From: Pachypanchax playfairii | Taxonomy: Eukaryota > Chordata > Actinopteri > Cyprinodontiformes > Aplocheilidae | Assembly: GCA_006937955.1 (NCBI GenBank) | Contig: SSNP01000010.1 | Location: 6,047,504-6,111,503 of the forward strand | Length of the DNA stretch: 64,000 nt | Direction of reading: 5' to 3' | In this document: positions 56,346 through 64,000 of the stretch, piece after piece | Layout of the letters: each line of letters begins with the position of its first letter | Numbering within the stretch: the stretch's first letter is position 1 | Notes under the pieces: generated by a model | Told to the model about the DNA's origin: nothing | Database searches by the model: none | The model's input: the letters and a program-made list of their open reading frames with translations, nothing else | Made by a program: the position numbers and the translations under genes

Positions 56346-59300
56346 TACTCTCATTTTCTTTTTCTATTTGCATTACAAATGGTTTGTTCACTGACAGAGG
56401 TGCCAACGAACATCAGCAACTCCAGCATCATATCGTCACCAGTTTCACTAGGATCAGACACATTTGTGCTTGATATTTAAAAGATTTTTACTAATACTTG
56501 AATATGACAGAGGTTCTTAGAAAATGGAGAGATTATAAGTCTTAAAAAAGAAAGGCTGAAATAAATCAGAGACATGAATAGTTTTCAGCACACATTGGTT
56601 CTAAAAGGAATGTTTGTGAGCAGCACTGAGGTTGAAGCTCTGCAGTGTTGCAGGTGATTTCTCAGTCTGGCAGGTTTTTAACTCCCTCTCAGATGGGCTG
56701 TTTTCTGAATCTTCACGGCAGCACTTCAAAGACCTCCCCAGATGTTAAAATAGAAATACTAATCATGGCATGAATGGTGACTGATGAGTCACTGATGCTC
56801 TAACCTCGGGCACCTTGTGCTGCAGCTTGTACTTTTTCTGTTAAGATTGTAAGGCTAACCAAGAAGTATGTAAGAATTATTTGGAGGTGCACACCACTTT
56901 TTTTTCCAAAGGGGAGAAACATCCAACCAGATACAGCATCTTCTTGTGATATTTGTAGAAATCTTCTGTGTTGTGTTTGAGCAAATAAACAGTTTCCACA
57001 TAAAAGTTCCAGCTGACGCACATATGGTGTGAAGTCGGTGAAGCTTCAAATAAAGTTTTATTTTTACCAGGTTCAATTCAAAATGTATATTTGCTCATCA
57101 GAAGAGGATATGCAAGGAGACGGTCAGTGCATTTTTTTACTTTAATAAAATTGCACATAACTTGAACTAATTATGGAGTCATGAAGAAAAATGAGGTAGA
57201 TCTGTCTCTTATTTATATTACTTTGTGTGGAAGATCAGATAAATGTAGAAATAGACAAACACTTCCAAGAAACTTACACCTTAAGTATGAGTGGACATAA
57301 AATATTATCTGACAAAGATTCAGAATATTGAATACTTACAAAGCTTTTAGCACCCACCATCAAAAATGTTGTAAAAATGAGTCCAGAACACCTTCAATGT
57401 GCTTATTGGCAGTGCCAGGCACCCTGGTGTGGTCCCCCTCTGTCTCTGCACTGACACCAAATCAACTGGCTTTCCACAGGACTTGCGAGTGCCTTGATGT
57501 CTTGACGCTGACCTAGGCCACAACTGCCCTTATCCTTCAGCTGTCATGTCACAAACTTTTCAACAAAGCCTTTGCAAACTGACGTCAATTGTGCAGAATT
57601 AGGTTTTTCCACCTTAGTCGAGCATAAGCCACCAAACGAACAAGCGGCATATCTCAGGGTCTGTTCTCTTCCACAGTGCCCATCTGGGGAACCATAAGCT
57701 CAACAATGCAAATGATATGTAGAGAAGTAGTTCTGGTAGAAAGTAAAGTCCATGGTTCAAATCCACAACCACGTTCCAGTCACATGCTCCTCCCAGCTGA
57801 CCCAAGAATGTTTTAGTTCTGATTGTGGCTTTAGGTCTTTTGTCGATTTAATTTGATTCCAAATAGTGATTCAAAGTTATTTGCCACCCAGTTTATTCTT
57901 TTTAATACCACCCCATCTGATCCAATGTCCTTACTTTGCTTATGAGACTGTCCTTACACATATCGGTAAATGTTCTACTCAGTGCATGTCCTCAACAATC
58001 AATGTGCAGCACTGAGATGGAGTTGCTTTATGCCACAGTGGTTTACTTTCTCCCAGGCCTAGCTCACCTCTGCCTTGTTTCACATGACCAACAATGCCCT
58101 GTTTATTGACGGCTCACACTGCTTGCTGTATAGCAGCAGATGAAGTCCACTTCCTACAAATTATAGTCCTAAGAGCTGACTGAGCAACACATGGGTCACA
58201 GGATTCTGTTAGCAACACTTCCAGTCTCACTTTATCTAATGTCATCTGGACACAGGGATCTCTAGATTGCGTCTCCTATATAGTCCTATGTTGTTAAAAC
58301 TATTTGGAAGACCTGCTTGCCATTGATGGCGACCTGTCCAGGGTGTAACCCCGCCTCTCACCCAATGACAGCTGGAAACAGACACTAGTTCCTCGTGATC
58401 CCGAACAGGAAAAAGCGGGTAAAGAAAATGACTGACCGACTGACAACCTGAGCAGCTGTTTTAGTCTCTCAACTTTTGAGGTCAGTACCTCAAAGATGGC
58501 TAAAGGCCACATTAGCTTGGGAAGCAGACCAAATTGCAGGCGCCAAAGTTATAACCTTCCTGGCAGTGAATACTTGTCAGTACTCCCAAGTCCACCGATA
58601 GTTTTTGGGCTAATTTAATTAATTTGATCTGAATCCCAAAGGATGGCATTGTACCAGCTACAAAGGCTTTTGACTTGCATTTTATAACAGTTGCTACGGC
58701 TCCTCATCAATGTAAAAACTCTGCTCTGACAGTTTACCTTTGATTTAAACACTCCTTGAATTAATGGGGTTTATTTCCATCCAGGGCCATAGGCTAGTAG
58801 GGAGGTTGTATATTCAGCAGTAATACTTACTTTCATGTTGTATGCACTATGTTAGCATGGTGCCTTGGTAATCTGGCAAAGTTGGAGGTCTTGGAAGTAG
58901 ATTTAAAAAAAGTTGTTCATTGTTTCTGGATTGCTAAATAATTACAGGAAGTCCATAGAAGGGAAACAACATGCAGATTCCCATCCTCCTTTTTGGCAGT
59001 TTGGATTTGATGCCATATGATGTTTGTATGATCCAACAAGCCAGGCTGTCCCGGGAGCCCTGCCTTCTGCACTCAAGTATCAATGTAGCAGTTTTTTCCA
59101 GACAGACAGCTAGTCTTTGAGTCACAATGAAAAGGATTTTTTGTTCTAAGTTCAAGAGGCTAATCTAATGACATTGGTTCCTGTCCGAAGAGTAATTTTC
59201 CATGGGTATTAGTTCCTTCTTCCCTCAGCCGTGCTGATGGTACTGCTTGCTTCTTCCACACAATCTTCATAAGCCTCCCGAGAAAGCATGGCACATCTGG

Positions 59301-60362
59301 TGCATTTTTATAATGCTTAAGGGATAAGTGATTCTATTTGGTCCTTAAGAGGAACATGCTCTTGCATGCTGCACAGTTTTCTCCATGTCACTCCATTTGG
59401 GAGGATTGATATCTAACTGATGTTCTGAGTAGTGAATTAGGAACAAATCTAATGGAAGTGTTAGTTTGTTGCACCTTTGATTATCAGTGAGATGTAAAAA
59501 GAATCTTTACAAACCTAAATATTAATTTGAAGAAGTTGGATATTTGACAAAATGTAAAAAAAAAAAAAAACTTGGATAACGATAAATTTTACCTGGAAAA
59601 ATAAAAAAAACTGTGAAATCCTTTATATCGTTACAACATAAAGTCTAATTCATGATGAGCATTTTTATTAGAGCTAATTGTTGCATATTTTATTGTATAT
59701 AAAGTTATCATGTTCCACAGATGCTTTGTACATATTTGGTAAAAAAAAAGAAAAGTACACATCTATATAATAAGTTCCTTGTGATTCACAAAAATATATA
59801 CATCTGTAAACATAAAGCCCTCACACTGGAAATAGTTCTCTCAAGCACATTTATTAAAATAACCCTTCATAAATATGATTATAAATAGTTTTGGTGTAAA
59901 CTGTAAACAGTGCACTCTGAATGAGGCCATGGTTGTTCTGGGACACTTTCATCTGTAGAAGATCCTTTAAAAAATGATGTTGGAATAGTTTTTAAAAATA
60001 TGTTAGTCCTCCTATGGTGAAAAAAAAAGTTTAAATTAGATAAACTACTGAAATATATGATGAAGAACAGTCTGCAATCACGAGTTAGTCCAATAATTTG
60101 AATTTTGTGTTGCATTAAGAATGCACATCTGCAGTGTGGACATATTTAAAGACTAAACCATTCATGCTCCACTGAACACAATCCCCCAGAGAACTCCTGA
60201 ACATGTCAATCAAAAGTGAGCACTAACACTTCACAGATAAACTGAAACAGTTTGGCCTTTTCAACTGTGCATCTTTTCTTCCGTCTCTACGATCACAACA
60301 AAGGCTTTTTATATCTAACGATGGAGGTCTAAACCAGAATGACCCACAGGCTTGTTCAACAG
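56346..60362. other. Downstream intergenic sequence
   Basis: No intact gene. A GC-richer island at about 57350-59300 looks like degraded transposon coding sequence but has no clear frame. It includes a recognisable interspersed-repeat tail (58326-58431). The rest is AT-rich with poly-A runs (for example 59558-59573). Further AATAAA words occur at 56560 and 57049. Confidence 0.6.
58326..58431 (+). mobile_element. Fish interspersed-repeat tail (L2/SINE type)
   Basis: TGGCGACCTGTCCAGGGTGT, CCCGCCTCTCACCCAATGAC, AGCTGG, then CGTGATCCCGAACAGGA and AAAGCGGGTAAAGAAAATGA. This closely follows a 3' tail found in very many fish genomes, which usually ends in ATGGATGG repeats. Here the end has mutated to ATGACTGACCGACTGAC. 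Recognised from memory; the exact family is uncertain. Confidence 0.7.
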
Positions 60363-60912
60363 TTAAAGGTACAGTATGTAAGAATTTTACAGTGGAATAC
60401 TCACACAACAGTTTAATGTCCCACCGATGTTAAAAATAAAGTCACATTCTAACAGATCTTGATCTCAGCTGGCTGGGTGGTTGCTAGTTTCTGTCATTTT
60501 AAAAAAGCGAACCCGGACCAGAATCATTATTTACACGTCCAGACTTCCTGGTTCCATGACAAATCAGATGTGAGTCTGCAAGGCTGCCAAGTCTTCAACA
60601 CAAGCAGCTGTAATTCAACAATGAGCAGCAGCAAAAAGTAAGAAACCACCACATCTTTCCAACTGAGCAACCGAGCTGCACGTGATGGGGCGTTCAAACG
60701 CACTTAGGAAAACTCAATAACAAATAGACCCTCAGACATTCCCAAAAATTGAACAAATACAAAAGAAACAAAACAAGGATCAACATCAGAAACTGGCAAC
60801 CCAACAGAAAAATCAGGAAGGGGGGGCTGAGAACAGAGAGATTTTTTTTCTACATGAACTGCCGGACTCAGATTTGACAACAAGGTCTAATTCTTACATA
60901 CTGTACCTTTAA
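60363..60912. mobile_element. TTAA-flanked MITE, piggyBac-like
   Basis: TTAA (60363-60366) is followed by AGGTACAGTATGTAAGAATT, and the exact reverse complement of those 20 bp precedes TTAA at 60909-60912. The element proper is 542 bp (60367-60908), has no coding capacity, and its TTAA duplications are the hallmark of piggyBac-type insertion. Both ends are intact, which suggests a fairly young insertion or homology-maintained ends. A PIF/Harbinger-type TTA/TAA reading of the flanks is an alternative. Confidence 0.75.
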
Positions 60913-63900
60913 TCATGTAGTTTTTACTGTCTATCAGCCTGTTCACCCAGTAAGTACCTTCTAGTAACTGGAAAATACAATATTTCAAGATTTTTATATG
61001 AAGTTGCATTGTAGAAAGAAGTCTAAGCCAAACCTTTTGTTCTCATGGCAATTTATTGACTTGATCTAATGTGCATACGGTCAAAACAAACAAATCATGA
61101 AAGCAAAATAACTAAAACAAACCAGTTAAAGATGTGATTAAGCAACAGCTCTTATCCTAAAAGTCAAGAGCTAAAAGTGCTACTTTAGTGAACTGAGTCT
61201 GGTGTCCACAAAGAAAGTTTGAGCTGTCTGACAAATTCTAGGATCTGAAAAGCTTTTCAGACAGTCTACATGTTTTTGACACACTTTTAGCATTTATTTT
61301 GATGTTGCACAAAAAAACTATGTATGAAAAAGATCTGAATCATAATAATAAATGTACTCAAGCTTATTCTAAGTTCTTAAATGCTACTGTAGTACATATT
61401 GCCACTGTGATTAGCTAAGTTATGACCTCTCATAGGAAAGCAATAACATTTTAATGAATTAGATATATATATTATAGTTTGGTTTAAATAATTTTACTTA
61501 TAGTAATTCCAGTAGAAAAAGGTCATTGTCTCTCAACTGATTCAACTTTAAACCGGGAAACATTTTTTCGTTTACTCTTGTTTTTGTGTTGAAAACAGCA
61601 CGTGCCAGTTGTGTGTAAAACCCACAGGATTAGAACTCTAAACACTCTTGTGTCCTGGAATCACATGGTTGTTATCTCTCTCTCAACACATCAACATGAA
61701 CTCATGCTGCATTAAAAGTCTGCAGCCCATTTATTGGGCACCGTCTTTGCTGTGTTTATCTTCAGATTAATAGGGACGTTACGCTCAGGTTGCTGCGGCA
61801 CAACATCGGCAGGTCTGGCTCGTGCCATGCAGTCCTCTGTGCCTACCCACAAGCCCTTGGGACTACACAGTAAATCAAACAGGAAATGCACCAGAAAGCC
61901 TAATAAAGTTATTTTAATGATGGCAATCTCCGAGGGATCGCCGCAACATAAATTGGGAACTTGTCTCTAAGCTTCTTTTTTTTGTGCGATGAGCTGCCAA
62001 CTTTCAGGAAAAGCACCTGTTTCTTTTTGTAACATGAGGAAAGAGAAGGTTAGAGGTATGGAAAATAATAACTCTAATCACGTAGTCACTTTTTGCCTTC
62101 CAGGTTTCAGGAAAGTAGATTAAACATGAACCATTGTGGGGGACTGAAACTGTCCTACTGATCTTATTAGTTCAGCAACATTGCACTCGTATGAATATGT
62201 ATTCTGATTTATGAAAACATAAGCTTGAGCCCATTTCTTATCTGGTTTGATTTTATTAACACAGACTAATTTTGAGTTATTTGATTTTCTTAATCTGTTG
62301 CAACATTTGGAGATGTAAACAGGCCTCAGCTTCTGGTTTCAGATGGTTTAAGCTGTTAGAAGTGACATTCCTCAGCTTTTATTAATGTTTGAGGCCAACA
62401 CCATTAGCTGCCCCTTTTTATTTTGTCCAGACAAAACTTTTGTTTGAATTTCAGCGACAGAGAAGACACTGAATCGGTGGCTCCACAGCGTAGACCTTCC
62501 ACCTTTGCATACAGTTTAACCATGTCAAGCAGAAATCTGCTGAAACAGGCAGATGGATCTGCTGAGCACTTTGACGCCTCTATCAGAACCTCCTGTTCAT
62601 TCACTCAGCTGATGGTTCAAACGGATTTCCTCATCTATACTAATCATGTTTTAATAGATCATTGTGTTGAAAATATAGCATCAGATTTGCTGTTTGGGAA
62701 TAACAACAATAAATAAAAATACAAACTCAGTTCATAATGAGCTAGAATATTAATACTTGAATTTGCCTCATGCTTTGAAATGATATCTTTCTGTGAAGCC
62801 TGCAGTTAGCAGATTTTCCTAATATTTCAATAACAATCGACTCATTTTTATTTATACAGTCTGCAGCCTCTTGTTCATTTTCTATGATTTTAGCTGAAGT
62901 GGCCTCTTGTGATTTCAAGTATTAATTGAACCCATTTTTCTTTTCTAAACCTGTCTTACCACTTTCATTTTAAAACAATAACTCATGGATGAACAACACC
63001 ACTCACTAGGCGCCACTTGTCACAATGGTTCCACTCATGCATTGACCAAAACAGACTCAACAGCAAAAGTTGCATCACAGATATTTTTTTAGGCCGTTTG
63101 CGCGTCAAAGTGCCTCACCACTTACCGGTTTGAATTATGTTTAATTTATTCCGTTTTTTAAGAGAAGAGGACTGACAGCGGTGCAGCAGATAAACAACTG
63201 GATCTGAGATGAGTATTTCGCCTCAGTAGTTCTTGAAGGTTTTCAAATTGGCCTTTTTTTGAAAAAAAATAATTCTCAATAAAAAAGAAGAAAAATGACT
63301 CATAAATCAGATTTAATTTCACAAATTTGAGCCTTAATTCAGTTAATTTAAAATAAGTAATTAGATTTATGTCAGAAATTCGTTGTGACCTTCTAATAGA
63401 AGTGATACTGATACACAAAAAGCTGATGTCTCCTGGTTGGGGATCTGTTTAGGAGCATTTCTTTCTTCTGATCATAACTATACGGTGACAGATGGCCAAT
63501 GGAGGAGTGAAAGTATACTGCATGCATGGAAATGTGCTCATACTGTAGTTTTGAGTAGAAACAGCTTTAAAGCAGTAGGTTGTTTTGGGGGTTTGGGTTG
63601 TTTTTTTCACACCTTGCATGCCTGCAAAACACTTCCATCTTCAGAACCAGCAAAGAGTTGCACAGAAATGGTCATTAGTTCTAAGAAAGAAACAAGTTTG
63701 AGATATGAATAGCTGTAAATCTTTCACGCTGCAGGTGAATGGGAAAAAATTGTGACCATTTTTGAATCAGAGAGCATCTCCGCCAGGATAATGGAGCAGT
63801 TGTGAGGCCTCTTGCCACCTTTCCCTCCTTGACAAGTAAGCATCAAGAGAATGGAAAAGAAGCCGTTAAATTGCCATAACAGCTGTGCAGGGTATGAATA

Positions 63901-64000
63901 ACTCGTTAGCTGTGTGCATTTTAAGTCATCAAATCCCGAACCCCCTCACCTAACCCTCATTTGCAAAGGGGACAGGAGGGAGGTGCTAATTAAAGTGATA
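60913..64000. other. Distal downstream sequence, no gene seen
   Basis: AT-rich sequence without protein-like frames. Two GC-richer, repeat-free stretches, about 61710-61975 and 63720-63980, contain several homeobox-like TAAT words and could be conserved non-coding elements. That is only an impression from composition. Confidence 0.5.

Overview
This is a teleost fish nuclear genomic window, probably a percomorph. The evidence is vertebrate exon/intron structure, abundant (CA)n/(TG)n microsatellites, decayed Tc1/mariner copies, LINE tails and an AT-rich background. It holds one recognisable protein-coding gene on the + strand: a complete satb1 orthologue (SATB homeobox 1, an AT-rich-DNA-binding chromatin organiser). 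I could not decide between satb1a and satb1b.

Layout: 1-2930 is intergenic or far-upstream sequence. A CpG-dense block at about 2930-3705 ends in a good splice donor and is a likely non-coding first exon. A second CpG-dense block at about 12700-13711 may be an alternative first exon or promoter. The coding part runs over ten constitutive exons: 14890-15103, 17529-17705, 18466-18592, 21561-21684, 26496-26607, 30739-31229, 34108-34320, 38139-38294, 50918-51124 and 53586-54209. Every junction keeps the reading frame. The joined product is 813 residues counted from the Met at 14893. Its order is an N-terminal NLS, the ULD tetramerisation domain, CUT-like, CUT1, CUT2, a Q-rich linker, a homeodomain, a Ser-rich insert and a C-terminal SUMO motif. 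The 3' UTR begins at 54210; its first AATAAA is at 56318. From there to 64000 I see no gene, only relic repeats and possible conserved non-coding sequence.

The most interesting observations are two unannotated, frame-preserving candidate cassette exons. One (27648-27725, 26 codons) lies between the CUT-like and CUT1 exons, with a (TG)n tract just before its acceptor and a (CA)n tract just after its donor. The other (37831-37902, 24 codons) lies between CUT1 and CUT2. A third, weaker candidate (46491-46598, 36 codons) would split CUT2. Exon 5 has a very weak donor, and its frame stays open for 131 codons into the intron. Together these suggest regulated satb1 isoforms with altered linkers or DNA-binding modules.

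Mobile sequences include two Tc1/mariner relics (one about 100 bp from the last exon), a TTAA-flanked piggyBac-like MITE, LINE fragments and several common fish interspersed repeats. I found no CRISPR array, operon, rRNA or tRNA gene.
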